Below are positions 28,611 through 37,781 of a stretch of 64,000 bases of DNA, in pieces. Source of the DNA: Endozoicomonas sp. Mp262 (GTDB lineage: Bacteria > Pseudomonadota > Gammaproteobacteria > Pseudomonadales > Endozoicomonadaceae); NCBI RefSeq assembly GCF_025643335.1, contig NZ_CP092489.1, positions 4,870,581-4,934,580 on the forward strand, written 5' to 3'. The notes under the pieces are model-generated. The model had not been told where the DNA came from. It did no database searches and worked only from the letters and a program-made list of their open reading frames with translations. Both the position numbers and the translations under genes were made by a program. Within the stretch, counting starts at the first letter, position 1. Every line of letters begins with the position of its first letter.

Positions 28611-28848
28611 AATTATCGTGTTACTCCTGCATGGTAGGCTAGCTCACGGTGTTCCTGACCGGGTATTAGCACATCATTTCAATAAGATTATTGTGAAGTA
28701 CCTTGCATGGTTAGTTGAGTCGTATTTTCCCCATTGATGCAAAACAACACTTCAACACGGGGCTATCAGGCGGATAAATATCAAAGGCGGTGAGCCACAT
28801 CCTTATATTCCCTGGATGTAGCTCTTTACTAAAAGAAGAAGTTAGCAG
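28611..28848. other. gap between hycI and the lipoprotein operon
   Basis: No gene is seen. It must hold the lipoprotein promoter on the minus strand. The stem ACATCC / GGATGT near 28797-28819 follows hycI but lacks a U-run. Confidence 0.4.
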
Positions 28849-29346
28849 CTACACTGCCTCAAAACCACCAGCACCCCGCCAATCTGGCAGAGCCTTGTAA
28901 ACTGTCTCAACAGCGGCAGTCATCATCTCGGTCATGGGGAATGAAAAAGCGACAATGGCAGGCTGAATACCCACAAAGAGCACTTCAGGAACAAATGTCT
29001 TCAGCTCATCAATGACAAAGTTCAGTGGTAGTGTGTGGGTGGACATAATAAACATATCCGCAATGGACTCAGGATCAATAATACGGATAGAACCCGCTTC
29101 CAGGCCAATCTCGGCAGCATCCACCACTAACACCCGGTCAGGGTTTAATGCCCTCACCTGATGAATACAGTTTTCCGGAGCCGTACCTGCATCAATCACA
29201 GTCCAGGAATCCACTGGTTTCGCTGCCATCATCTCCGCCAGGAGCGGACCAGCACCGTCGTCAGCCATCATGCTGTTACCAACGGCCACTACCACATTCA
29301 CAGCCTGTTTTACATTGCCACAGCTGGCGTCAGTGATATCGTTCAA
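28849..29346 (-). CDS. hycI: hydrogenase maturation endopeptidase HycI
   Basis: HycI removes the C-terminal tail of the hydrogenase large subunit after nickel insertion. The protein has 165 residues and matches the HycI family: VVVAVGNSMMADDGAGPLLAE with the nickel-sensing Asp, then VIDAGTAPEN, VDAAEIGL, and STHTLPLNFVID with the His ligand. The start is a TTG overlapping the hycH stop, preceded by GAGAG; a downstream GTG near VNVVVAVGN is an alternative. Its substrate would be HyfG, whose DPCYSCTDR site is intact. In E. coli this protease gene lies in hyc, not hyf. Confidence 0.93.
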   Translation of the reverse strand: MNDITDASCGNVKQAVNVVVAVGNSMMADDGAGPLLAEMMAAKPVDSWTVIDAGTAPENCIHQVRALNPDRVLVVDAAEIGLEAGSIRIIDPESIADMFIMSTHTLPLNFVIDELKTFVPEVLFVGIQPAIVAFSFPMTEMMTAAVETVYKALPDWRGAGGFEAV

Positions 29347-29798
29347 TGATCTCTCACCATTAAATACATTGTGGGTTCACGATGGATAGCCGCCAGAATT
29401 CCAATAAATTCTGCGGTTAGCTGCTGCTCCCTTAATGACAGTTGCGATGCAGGAATGGCATCAAAGGCAGCCGCCAGCATCCGGGTATGCTCTGGAAAAA
29501 TGGTGATCTCACCAAAGGTAAAAAAGCCAGCCATTTTCCTTCGGGCTTCACCATCCTCAGGTAAATGGCTTAACCATTGCTGATATTCAGTTCCACTACA
29601 CTGCAGCGATACCTTAAGACAATCTACAATACCCAGGTGATGACCAATGGCCAGGCTGTAATAAAGCACCTCCCTGGCCTCTTCCGGGATATCATAGTTT
29701 TCATCCACAAACTTCCGGTGCAAGGTGTAAAACTTCACCTCATCAGAGGGCTGACGTTTTTTACCGTCGTCCCCGCAGTATTCCTTGCTATACATCAC
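29343..29798 (-). CDS. hycH: hydrogenase assembly protein HycH/HyfJ
   Basis: The protein (151 residues) is needed for maturation of the formate hydrogenlyase hydrogenase; its precise activity is not known. Family features seen are the N-terminal KFYTLHRKFVDE, a YYSLAIGHHLGIVDCLK segment and FGEITIFPEHTRMLAAAF. It lies directly between hyfI (two-base gap) and hycI (overlap), the same order as hycH-hycI of E. coli. HyfJ is the equivalent name for the hyf paralogue. Confidence 0.88.
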   Translation of the reverse strand: MMYSKEYCGDDGKKRQPSDEVKFYTLHRKFVDENYDIPEEAREVLYYSLAIGHHLGIVDCLKVSLQCSGTEYQQWLSHLPEDGEARRKMAGFFTFGEITIFPEHTRMLAAAFDAIPASQLSLREQQLTAEFIGILAAIHREPTMYLMVRDH

Positions 29799-29800
29799 CT

Positions 29801-30637
29801 TTACCCATCACTCCCTGCTGCCAGATCTTCGGGAACAGCCCGGCCGCTTAATTCCGCCAGTGAGACACGATAAAGATTTTCCACGATTTCCCTGAACCGC
29901 GGATCGTTCTTGCCATCCAGCCATGTCCTGATTTTCTGATCTACATCCTCCGGAGTACACTCCGCCAGCAAACTCATAAACTCATCAGCAATCACCTGCC
30001 CCTGGCGATAACCCGCCAACCTGCGAGCCTCCCGCTCAATAATCACTTTCATTTCCAGGGGAATGCCTGTGTGCTGGAGCGTTACCCGTTCCCCAGGCTG
30101 CTCCTCATGACTTTGGGCTTTCAGTTTTTGATCCAGAATGCCCAGCGCCACCGCCAATCCATAGATGGTGGCTGCCGGTGTTGGTGGGCAGCCCGGAATA
30201 TAAACGTCAACCGGTACGATTTTATCGGTTCCGCCCCAGACACAATAAAGGTCATGAAAAATACCACCGTCGCAACCGCAGGCGCCATAGGACACCACTA
30301 TTTTAGGATCAGGTGCTGCTTCATAAGCCCTCAGCGCTGGCATTCTCATGGCCCGGGTCACTGCACCGGTAAACAGGAGAATATCCGCATGGCGGGGAGA
30401 GGCCACTACCTTGATACCAAAACGCTCTGCATCAAAGACCGGCGTGGTGGCGGCGAAAATCTCGATTTCACAGGCATTACAGCCACCACAGTCAACCCGG
30501 TAGACATAGGCTGAGCGCTTGATATCCTCGGCCAGGATGGACTTCATCTTGATCAGATGTTCATCCTGCTCCACCGGTACTGCCGTGGTATGGTCTTTTC
30601 CCGCCAGCTCTTTTATACCCTTCATAGCACCACTCAT
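29801..30637 (-). CDS. hyfI: hydrogenase-4 small subunit HyfI
   Basis: This NuoB-like small subunit carries the proximal 4Fe-4S cluster next to the NiFe site. The cluster ligands are visible: [10 protein letters not shown] (about residue 50), [10 protein letters not shown] (about residue 115) and YIPGCPPTP (about residue 150). The ATG at 30637 is chosen; an upstream TTG at 30643 is less likely. The protein has 278 residues, longer than E. coli HyfI because of C-terminal extra sequence. It lies two bases after the hyfH stop. It is a membrane-associated, cytoplasmic-facing part of the complex. Confidence 0.95.
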   Translation of the reverse strand: MSGAMKGIKELAGKDHTTAVPVEQDEHLIKMKSILAEDIKRSAYVYRVDCGGCNACEIEIFAATTPVFDAERFGIKVVASPRHADILLFTGAVTRAMRMPALRAYEAAPDPKIVVSYGACGCDGGIFHDLYCVWGGTDKIVPVDVYIPGCPPTPAATIYGLAVALGILDQKLKAQSHEEQPGERVTLQHTGIPLEMKVIIEREARRLAGYRQGQVIADEFMSLLAECTPEDVDQKIRTWLDGKNDPRFREIVENLYRVSLAELSGRAVPEDLAAGSDG

Positions 30638-30639
30638 AC

Positions 30640-31203
30640 TCAATATCCTTCCGCCTGGGTTGCCGTGTTCAGGTATCTGCCGTGGAATATATTGTCACTG
30701 TCCAGCATATTCTGCTTGCGACGGCACTCGGGACAGCTTTCCAACTGCTGGCGGTAAGATGCCACCTGTTCTTCCGACATACCGGACTGAACCAGCAAGT
30801 CCATGGTATAGCGAACGGCCTTCAATGGCGCAAAAGGTGCCTCACAGACCTGACAGTGCGCCAACTTGAAATGGGCATCTTCGTAAAGATCCTGCTTCTT
30901 GGTCACCGCCAGTTCAAACTCTTTGGAAAGCTTAATGGCACCAGTGGGGCAAACCTCTTCACAACGACCACAGAAAATACAGCGCGCCATGGACAGTTCC
31001 CAGCGACGGCTGCCTTCTTCTGTATCGGTTTCCATAATCAGGGCATTAGCCGGGCAAGCCCGGGTACAGGCTGCACAGGCAATACACTGCTCAGCAGAAT
31101 AATCCGGTTTGCCCCGAAAATCCTCGCACACCTCAAGAGGGGCAAAAGGATACTTGACCGTGCTCTTACCCGCCCTGGCAATGGTTTTAAATAACTTGAA
31201 CAT
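30640..31203 (-). CDS. hyfH: hydrogenase-4 ferredoxin subunit HyfH
   Basis: This NuoI-like subunit carries two 4Fe-4S clusters and relays electrons from HyfA to HyfI. The motifs are [12 protein letters not shown] (about residue 38) and [12 protein letters not shown] (about residue 74). Two more CxxC pairs, CQVC and CPEC, occur in the C-terminal half and could bind a metal. The length is 187 residues. It lies ten bases after hyfG and overlaps the hyfI region, in the standard hyf order. Confidence 0.95.
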   Translation of the reverse strand: MFKLFKTIARAGKSTVKYPFAPLEVCEDFRGKPDYSAEQCIACAACTRACPANALIMETDTEEGSRRWELSMARCIFCGRCEEVCPTGAIKLSKEFELAVTKKQDLYEDAHFKLAHCQVCEAPFAPLKAVRYTMDLLVQSGMSEEQVASYRQQLESCPECRRKQNMLDSDNIFHGRYLNTATQAEGY

Positions 31204-31213
31204 GGTGAGTCTC

Positions 31214-32959
31214 TTACTTCAAAGGAGAGTGCTTCCGTTCGATGCCGTAACGCTCAAACTCTTTATAGGCCACAGTTTTGCTCTTGCCTTTGCGGGTATC
31301 AACAATAGTGACCCGATCAGTACAGGAGTAGCAGGGGTCCAGACTACCAATAATCAGCGGCGCATCAGACACCGTATTGCCCCGAAGCATATAACGCAAT
31401 GGCGGCCAGTTAGCATAGGTGGCTGCCCGGCAACGCCAGCGGAACAATTTCTGGTTATCCCCAGTCATACTCCAGTGGACATTCTCTCCCCGTGGCGCTT
31501 CAGTAAAGCCCAGGGCAAACTTATGGGGCTGATAAGTAAAGCCTTCCACCAGCAGGTCACCGCCAGGCAGATGATCCAGACCAAACTCCACAATGTTCAG
31601 GGAGTCCAGCACTTCTTTCACCCGCACCAGCACCCGGGACTGCACATCACCGCCATCCAAAGAGTGTAGCTCCATTGGTACACTGCCGTATGCTTCCAGG
31701 GTACTACCATGAACGGTTCGGGCATCCCGCTTATGACCACTGGCCCGGATCAATGGCCCCACAGGGCTGAAATCCCTGGCGATTTTATGATCCAGAATAC
31801 CCACTCCGGCAATACGCTGATCCAGATTCGGAGTAGCCAGCAGCATATCCACCAGTTCGGTGAACTCCTTGCGCACTTCACGAACCAGTTTTATGCCTTT
31901 AACCCGCTGCTCCTTGAGAATATCCCGACGTACCCCACCGATCAGGTTCAGGCCGTAGGTTTTCCGGGCACCGGTCAACAGCTCGGCCAGCACCATGGTC
32001 TTTTCCCGGAGCCGGAAGAACTGCATAAAACCGGTATCAAAGCCCACAAAATGGCTGGACAGACCGATATTCAGCAGGTGACTGTGCAGACGTTCCACTT
32101 CCAACAATACAGTCCGGATCATTTTCGCCCTTGGCGGCACCGGAATTCCCAGGGCATTTTCGATGGTATTACTATAGGCGACACTATGAGTAAAACCACA
32201 GATACCACAGACCCGGTCTGCCAGGAAGGCAATCTCATGGTAACCCATACGGGTTTCAGCCAGCTTTTCCATGCCACGATGGACATAGAACATCCGGTAA
32301 TCCGCATCAACAATGGTTTCGCCTTCTACGAACAAGCGGAAGTGTCCGGGTTCATCAGAGGTAATATGCAACGGGCCTACAGGAACAACATTGTTGCTGT
32401 CATCCCCAAGCTGGTTATCAAACTGATAGGTTTCCGTATCAGTAGTGGGCGCAGGGCGCTGGCGATAATCCATGGCATCCTTTTGTAAAGGATGGAGGTT
32501 TTCCGGCCAGTCATCAGGCAACACCAAACGACGCTGATCAGGCAAGCCCACTGGGCGAAGGCCAAACATATCCCGGGCTTCCCGCTCACCCCAGACCGCA
32601 GCAGGAATAGTGGGGGTAATGGAAGGAAATTCCATGCTAACGGGATCAATCAGAATTTTAACCGTCAGCCAGCTTTTAACAATCCCTTCCATAGACATGG
32701 AATGGTATAGGGCAAAGTGTCCATTCAGGCTGCGCTCATCATTACCAAAGGAAACTGCCAGCCAGCCGCCCTGGTCATAGTAAAGCCACTGCATCACCTC
32801 AATCAGCGAAGTTTTATTGACCGTAATGGTCACCTGATTTTCAGTTTGCCACTCTTCATCAATCACCGCTCCGGGAAAGCGCTGACGAACACCGTTCACA
32901 TAACCCTGGCCCACTCTTCCGTAGTTCTGGCCAGAGGCTTCAGTTTTTATATCGTACAT
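31214..32959 (-). CDS. hyfG: hydrogenase-4 large subunit HyfG (NiFe catalytic)
   Basis: HyfG evolves hydrogen from protons at its NiFe centre. The N-terminal domain (about 1-170) is like the 30-kDa subunit of complex I, and the rest is the NuoD/large-subunit domain. Nickel ligands come from DRVCGICGFTHS (about residue 247) and DPCYSCTDR near the C-terminus. The tail after that Arg is 32 residues, as in HycE, and is the part expected to be removed by HycI. The length is 581 residues, with the family's GENVHWSMTG segment also present. It is intact and placed in the standard order after hyfF. Confidence 0.97.
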   Translation of the reverse strand: MYDIKTEASGQNYGRVGQGYVNGVRQRFPGAVIDEEWQTENQVTITVNKTSLIEVMQWLYYDQGGWLAVSFGNDERSLNGHFALYHSMSMEGIVKSWLTVKILIDPVSMEFPSITPTIPAAVWGEREARDMFGLRPVGLPDQRRLVLPDDWPENLHPLQKDAMDYRQRPAPTTDTETYQFDNQLGDDSNNVVPVGPLHITSDEPGHFRLFVEGETIVDADYRMFYVHRGMEKLAETRMGYHEIAFLADRVCGICGFTHSVAYSNTIENALGIPVPPRAKMIRTVLLEVERLHSHLLNIGLSSHFVGFDTGFMQFFRLREKTMVLAELLTGARKTYGLNLIGGVRRDILKEQRVKGIKLVREVRKEFTELVDMLLATPNLDQRIAGVGILDHKIARDFSPVGPLIRASGHKRDARTVHGSTLEAYGSVPMELHSLDGGDVQSRVLVRVKEVLDSLNIVEFGLDHLPGGDLLVEGFTYQPHKFALGFTEAPRGENVHWSMTGDNQKLFRWRCRAATYANWPPLRYMLRGNTVSDAPLIIGSLDPCYSCTDRVTIVDTRKGKSKTVAYKEFERYGIERKHSPLK

Positions 32960-32993
32960 TGCAAAAAAATCTCTTTATACTGCTCTTGGCGCT

Positions 32994-34637
32994 TTAATTA
33001 CGGGCCTGTCCAGCCATGATTACCTCTGCCTTCTCTGTACCGGCAAGTGGTTTTTCCATTGCTCCGGAAAAAGCTCCGGAAAAAGCTTCAGGGAAAGACA
33101 GTGACAACTCATCCATCACGGATGCCTTGTCACTATCCAGCACTACCAGGGCAGCACTATCGATACCACGGGTGACAAAATCAGGTACCCGAACCCCCAT
33201 CACCAGAGCCAACACCAGAGTGGCAGCGATAGGCGCTACTGTCATAAAGCCCAGCCCCCCACGCTTAACGTTTGCTGGCGCCTCTCCGAAGACACAGTCA
33301 GAAATCACTTTGACGAATCCCGCCAGTACCACCGTCAAAAGCAGCATCAAAAGGATAAACAGCACTGTATGACCAGAGCTGATACCTGCCGTCACAATCG
33401 AGAATTCACTCAGAAAAATACTGAAAGGCGGTACACCACTGAGGGCCAGCAGACCTCCAGCAAGAATTAAACCTGTTTTGGGTGCCACCTTAATCAGACC
33501 TTTCACCACGCCCATATCCCGGGAGCCATATTTCAGCAGGACATTACCGGAGGCACAAAACAGCAGCGCCTTGACAATGCTATGGTTGATCATATGGAAT
33601 AACCCAGCCACGGCACCTAAGGGTCCAAGACCAATAGCCAATGTCACCAGCCCCATATTTTCCACACTACTGTAGGCAAGCTTCCGCTTGATATCTTTCT
33701 GGGTCAGGATAAAGAAAGCAGCAACGGCCACGGACATAACACCAAAGCCCAGCAGCAAATACTGTGGAAAACCGGTTCCCAGCACTTTTACGGTAATAAT
33801 GTAGTAACGCAGGATCACCAGCAGGGCACAGTTCAGCAAACCCGCAGATAACAATGCAGATACCGGACTTGGCGCTTCAGAGTGCGCATCCGGCAACCAG
33901 GCATGCATGGGGAACAGGCCAGTCTTGGTACCAAAACCCACCAGGGCAAAGACAAAGGCCAGCTGCACCAGAACCGGATCAAGCAATACCGCCTGATTAC
34001 GAATTTCTGTCCACAGAATGGCATGAGCCGGATCACTGATCACCGCCGCCGCATTGGAATAGGTCAGGATTGAGCCAAACAGGCCAAAGGCCACACCCAC
34101 TGAACAGATCATAATGTACTTCCAGGCAGCCTCCAGAGAAGATCGCTTGCCATAAAAGCCCACCAGAAAAACAGAGCTGATGGTGGTTGCCTCAATACCT
34201 ACCCACATCATAATGACGTTATTGGAGACAACCGCCAGAATCATGGTGGCCAGGAACAGATTAAACAGTCCGTAATAAGTGGCCACCTGTCGTGCTGTCA
34301 GCTCGCCTTCACGGTATTCATGACCTATATAACCAATGGAATAAATACCGGTGATCAGGGCCACCAGCCCCAGCACCCCCAGCACCAGCGCAGATAATCC
34401 GTCCAGGTAAAACCATTGGTTGGCAGCCATAACAGAGCCATCAGCCAGTGAAGAGCCACTGGAAGCCACCGAAATGGCCAGGGTCATGGTGATCAGGAAA
34501 ACCAGCACTGTTCCCAGAGCGTGCACCGTGGTTGAAAAACGGTAACCTGTATTTTCAGAACGGCAACAAATAAACGACAGTAGCGATGCAATCAAGGGCA
34601 CCGTAATTGCATTAAGGAGCAAAGTTGAAGATGACAT
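32994..34637 (-). CDS. hyfF: hydrogenase-4 membrane subunit HyfF
   Basis: HyfF is an antiporter-like membrane protein homologous to NuoL/M/N and MrpD, about 14 predicted transmembrane helices in 547 residues. The core shows MMWVGIEATTISS (the conserved Glu of helix 5), KTGLFPMHAWLPDAHSEAPSPVSALLS and KRKLAYSSVENMG, the ion-channel Lys/His/Glu pattern of the family. It is one of three such subunits (with HyfB and HyfD), the mark of hydrogenase-4 as opposed to hydrogenase-3. It may couple hydrogen evolution to ion movement. It has a hydrophilic C-terminal extension after about residue 490. Confidence 0.95.
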   Translation of the reverse strand: MSSSTLLLNAITVPLIASLLSFICCRSENTGYRFSTTVHALGTVLVFLITMTLAISVASSGSSLADGSVMAANQWFYLDGLSALVLGVLGLVALITGIYSIGYIGHEYREGELTARQVATYYGLFNLFLATMILAVVSNNVIMMWVGIEATTISSVFLVGFYGKRSSLEAAWKYIMICSVGVAFGLFGSILTYSNAAAVISDPAHAILWTEIRNQAVLLDPVLVQLAFVFALVGFGTKTGLFPMHAWLPDAHSEAPSPVSALLSAGLLNCALLVILRYYIITVKVLGTGFPQYLLLGFGVMSVAVAAFFILTQKDIKRKLAYSSVENMGLVTLAIGLGPLGAVAGLFHMINHSIVKALLFCASGNVLLKYGSRDMGVVKGLIKVAPKTGLILAGGLLALSGVPPFSIFLSEFSIVTAGISSGHTVLFILLMLLLTVVLAGFVKVISDCVFGEAPANVKRGGLGFMTVAPIAATLVLALVMGVRVPDFVTRGIDSAALVVLDSDKASVMDELSLSFPEAFSGAFSGAMEKPLAGTEKAEVIMAGQARN

Positions 34638-34644
34638 TAATTAA

Positions 34645-35295
34645 TTACCCCTTAAGCTGCATCAGCTGCCTGGCATCCAGTGTCTGCAGCTTTTTGTAGA
34701 TATGACGGGCCAGAATCACCATAAAGCCAACGGCAAATACAGCATCAGTGGTCACGCCGATTTCCACCAGACCCGACGCCTTGTTAGCCAGTAGCGCCAA
34801 GGTCAGGGAAGCACCATTTTCCATAAGGCAGTAGCCAAATAACTGCTTGAGTATGTTGCGCTGGGAAACCACGCAGAGTACTCCCAGGAAAAAATGCCCC
34901 AGGGACACAGCCAGGGCAGGCTTAAGGCCGGACACCAGAGGTAATTCCACCCCTTCCACCGCTTTAAAGCTCACCAGTACAATGACAATACCCGCCAGCA
35001 GTAACCAGCCAAAATGAATTTCTGACTGGTCAGCAACGGTATCCTGCATCTTCCCAAAAGCACGGTAGAGCAACAGTGGCAATGCCACCACCTTGGTGAT
35101 AAAAGCGGTTGCCGCCCATTCAAACAGCGGTTCCGCCTGGACACTGCTGGCAATGGCAATAAAGGTCAGCACCAGCACTATGGACTGCAGCGAATAAAGG
35201 CAGGCGGCAGCCTTGGGCTTGCGGACACCGATAATCACCAGCGAGGTGACAATCAGCAATCCGGCAAGGTTGTTGATTAGAAGTTCTCCAGACAT
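34645..35295 (-). CDS. hyfE: hydrogenase-4 membrane subunit HyfE
   Basis: HyfE is a NuoK/MrpC-like integral membrane protein of 216 residues with about seven hydrophobic segments, the same length as E. coli HyfE. The conserved parts seen are RNILKQLFGYCLMENGASLTLAL (NuoK-like, with its Glu) and the C-terminal VVTDAVFAVGFMVILARHIYKKL-type helix. It starts 77 bases after hyfD, across a gap holding a terminator-like hairpin, and is followed closely by hyfF. Confidence 0.92.
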   Translation of the reverse strand: MSGELLINNLAGLLIVTSLVIIGVRKPKAAACLYSLQSIVLVLTFIAIASSVQAEPLFEWAATAFITKVVALPLLLYRAFGKMQDTVADQSEIHFGWLLLAGIVIVLVSFKAVEGVELPLVSGLKPALAVSLGHFFLGVLCVVSQRNILKQLFGYCLMENGASLTLALLANKASGLVEIGVTTDAVFAVGFMVILARHIYKKLQTLDARQLMQLKG

Positions 35296-35327
35296 TAGGG
35301 TTCCTTCAACATTCCTTCTTGTTACAA

Positions 35328-35355
35328 AAGACAGCTCCCGGAGCTGCCTTTTTCA
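35328..35355. terminator. terminator-like hairpin between hyfD and hyfE
   Basis: CAGCTC at 35334-35339 pairs with GAGCTG at 35343-35348. On the plus strand five T follow; on the minus strand TCTTTT follows. It could attenuate the operon or protect the mRNA end. Confidence 0.45.
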
Positions 35356-35372
35356 CCGGTGGCTATTTATGA

Positions 35373-36809
35373 TCAAGACAGCCAGGCCGCTGCAATCACA
35401 CTGGAAAACAGCGACATAATGGTCAGCACGATTAGTACGGATTTCATAGAGGCTGGCAACGGCTGGGATGAGGCGCAGGCCTCTGAGGGCTCACCCACCA
35501 CTGCCTTGCCAAACCAGTAGAGAATCCAGCCAAAGCTCATTACTGATTCAATCAGGGCAATCACCAGTATCGGCATCAGCCAGCTATGCTCTGCAGACAG
35601 TGCAAAGCCAGAGGCAAACAGTGGAAACTTGCTGAAAAAACCGTTGAATGGCGGTACACCGGTAATGGCCAGGGCAGCCACACAGAAGCCCACACCCAGT
35701 AACGGTTGAGCTTTAATAATTCCCTTCAGTTGCGGCAACATACGGGTGCCACAGGTATAGCTGAGGGAACCCGCCACCAGGAAGAACAGGCTCTTGGCAA
35801 AGGCATGGTTGAAGATATAGGTAATGCCACTTTCAAAGGCCAGGCGAGAACCCAGGGCCGCCATGGACAACGCCAGAAAGATATACGCCAGCTGGGTTAT
35901 GGTGGAATAGGCCAGTAACCGCTTCATATCCTTCTGGGGCAGGTACATCACAAAGCCAAACACCATGGTGATAATGGCGCTGATTACACCCACCATGCCC
36001 ACTATCTCGGGAATATGACCCGCAGACCATACTGCACGGGCAAAGATATACACACCCACTTTTACCATGGAGGCGGCGTGTAAATAGGCACTGACCGGAG
36101 TCGGTGCGTTCATGGCATCAGGCAGCCAGACATGGAGTGGCCACTGGGCTGATTTACCCCAGGCCGCCAGCAGCACACCCAGCATTACGATGGTCTTGGT
36201 GCTGTCATCCAGCTGAGCCAGGGCACTGACAGCAAAAGAGCCGGTTCCGTGGAACAGAAAGCCCGCAGCAATAAACAGCCCCAGTGAGGCCAAGTGAGTG
36301 ACCACCAATGCTTTTAGTGCTGCCCGGAAAGATTCCGGCTTCTGGTAATAACCAATCAACGACCAGGAGCAACCACCGGTAATTTCAAAAAACAGCAGTT
36401 GTCCCAATACCGTAGACGACAGTACCAGCCCAGCCATGGCACCGATAAACACCAGCAGAAACGCATAGTAGCGAGGCTTACCATCCTGAGGGTGCTCCCG
36501 GTTGCCATCGGTCATATAACCCAGGGAATACTGGCAGACCAGAAAGCCCAGACAGACCACAGCCACCGCAATCAGTGTGCTGACCTTATCAATGGTAAAA
36601 CCAAAAAGCTCCACCTGTCCGGCAGACAGCAAGGTATAATGAACCGGTTCGGCACCATGCCTGAAAAAGCTATAGGCCAGTGCCAGTGTACCCAGCGAAG
36701 CCAGCGCCGAAACTATCTGGCCGATTCTGCGGGCCTGTCCCGGCATAAAAATAATCGATATTGCCCCAATAAACGGGAACAACAGGGTAAACAGGGCGAT
36801 TGATTCCAT
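35373..36809 (-). CDS. hyfD: hydrogenase-4 membrane subunit HyfD
   Basis: HyfD is a second NuoL/M/N-type antiporter-like subunit, 478 residues with about 14 hydrophobic helices, the length of the E. coli protein. Signature segments are FFEITGGCSWSLIGY (helix 5 Glu), KSAQWPLHVWLPDAMNAPTPVSAYLHAA and KRLLAYSTITQLAYI. It is in standard order between hyfC and hyfE. The hyc operon has no equivalent, so it supports the hydrogenase-4 assignment. Confidence 0.95.
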   Translation of the reverse strand: MESIALFTLLFPFIGAISIIFMPGQARRIGQIVSALASLGTLALAYSFFRHGAEPVHYTLLSAGQVELFGFTIDKVSTLIAVAVVCLGFLVCQYSLGYMTDGNREHPQDGKPRYYAFLLVFIGAMAGLVLSSTVLGQLLFFEITGGCSWSLIGYYQKPESFRAALKALVVTHLASLGLFIAAGFLFHGTGSFAVSALAQLDDSTKTIVMLGVLLAAWGKSAQWPLHVWLPDAMNAPTPVSAYLHAASMVKVGVYIFARAVWSAGHIPEIVGMVGVISAIITMVFGFVMYLPQKDMKRLLAYSTITQLAYIFLALSMAALGSRLAFESGITYIFNHAFAKSLFFLVAGSLSYTCGTRMLPQLKGIIKAQPLLGVGFCVAALAITGVPPFNGFFSKFPLFASGFALSAEHSWLMPILVIALIESVMSFGWILYWFGKAVVGEPSEACASSQPLPASMKSVLIVLTIMSLFSSVIAAAWLS

Positions 36810-36827
36810 AGTTCTTGTTTCCTCTCC

Positions 36828-37781
36828 TTACAGCCCGGTCAGATAGAAAACGAAACCCAGCACCGCCACACCAAAACCGGACCAGGTCAGGTGGTGGGTT
36901 TTCACGAACCGTGTCCGTGCAACACTGTTTTCAACCAGGCCTGCAATCAGGAACACCACAAACAGCTTGGCTAACATGGCAAGGGTTCCACCCAGAACCG
37001 GAACCAGACCAAAACTTGCCGCCTTGCCAAAGGGAACAAAAATGGATAGGAACAGCATGGCTACCACCAACTGTTTCAGCCCCAGAGCCAATTTCATCAG
37101 CGCCAGTCCGGAACCCGCGTATTCAGTCACCGGGCCTTCCTGTAATTCCTGTTCAGCCTCTGCGGCGTCAAAGGGCAACTTACCCATTTCAATAAACACG
37201 GCAAAGGCACAGGCCGCACCCGCCATCATGGTAGCCATGGGAGATGTCCAGGGAGCCGTGGCCATAGTGGTGCTGATCAATCCCAGGTCGGTGGTTCCGG
37301 CAATAATGGCCATAACAATAATGGCCAGCATCAGAGTCGGTTCCACCAGCACCCCAAGGGTCAATTCACGGCTGGAGCCAATGCCCGCAAACATACTGCC
37401 GGAATCCAGACCCGACAGGGAAAAGAAGAAGCGGAAAATGGCAAACAGATAGATATCGGTGATGATATCTCCGGCCACCGGAAATGGAGAGTGGTTGGTC
37501 ACGGCAGGCAGCGCCATGGCCACCAGCAACATGGAAGCAACCAGCACATAGGGTGTGATCACAAAAATCACACCGGCATTGGCTGGAGCCACCTCCTGGC
37601 GTCGGAGCAGTTTGAAAATATCCCGGTAATCCTGCAACACCCCCGGCCCCTGGCGGGAGTGCATTTTAGCGCGGATCTGTCGGGAAAAGCCGGTTGCCAA
37701 AGGGGCAAGACCGAGCAATAGCAACGCCTGAATAATGGCAAGCGCCATCATCCCGGCACTGGGCATTTCAAGTCCCTGCAT
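36828..37781 (-). CDS. hyfC: hydrogenase-4 membrane subunit HyfC
   Basis: HyfC is the NuoH-like membrane subunit that anchors the soluble arm. The 317 residues have about eight hydrophobic segments. The family loop with GKLPFDAAEAEQELQEGPVTEYAG (about residue 200) contains the acidic residues thought to matter for coupling, and DIFKLLRRQEVAP lies near residue 55. The start ATG overlaps the hyfB stop (TAATG). Confidence 0.95.
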   Translation of the reverse strand: MQGLEMPSAGMMALAIIQALLLLGLAPLATGFSRQIRAKMHSRQGPGVLQDYRDIFKLLRRQEVAPANAGVIFVITPYVLVASMLLVAMALPAVTNHSPFPVAGDIITDIYLFAIFRFFFSLSGLDSGSMFAGIGSSRELTLGVLVEPTLMLAIIVMAIIAGTTDLGLISTTMATAPWTSPMATMMAGAACAFAVFIEMGKLPFDAAEAEQELQEGPVTEYAGSGLALMKLALGLKQLVVAMLFLSIFVPFGKAASFGLVPVLGGTLAMLAKLFVVFLIAGLVENSVARTRFVKTHHLTWSGFGVAVLGFVFYLTGL

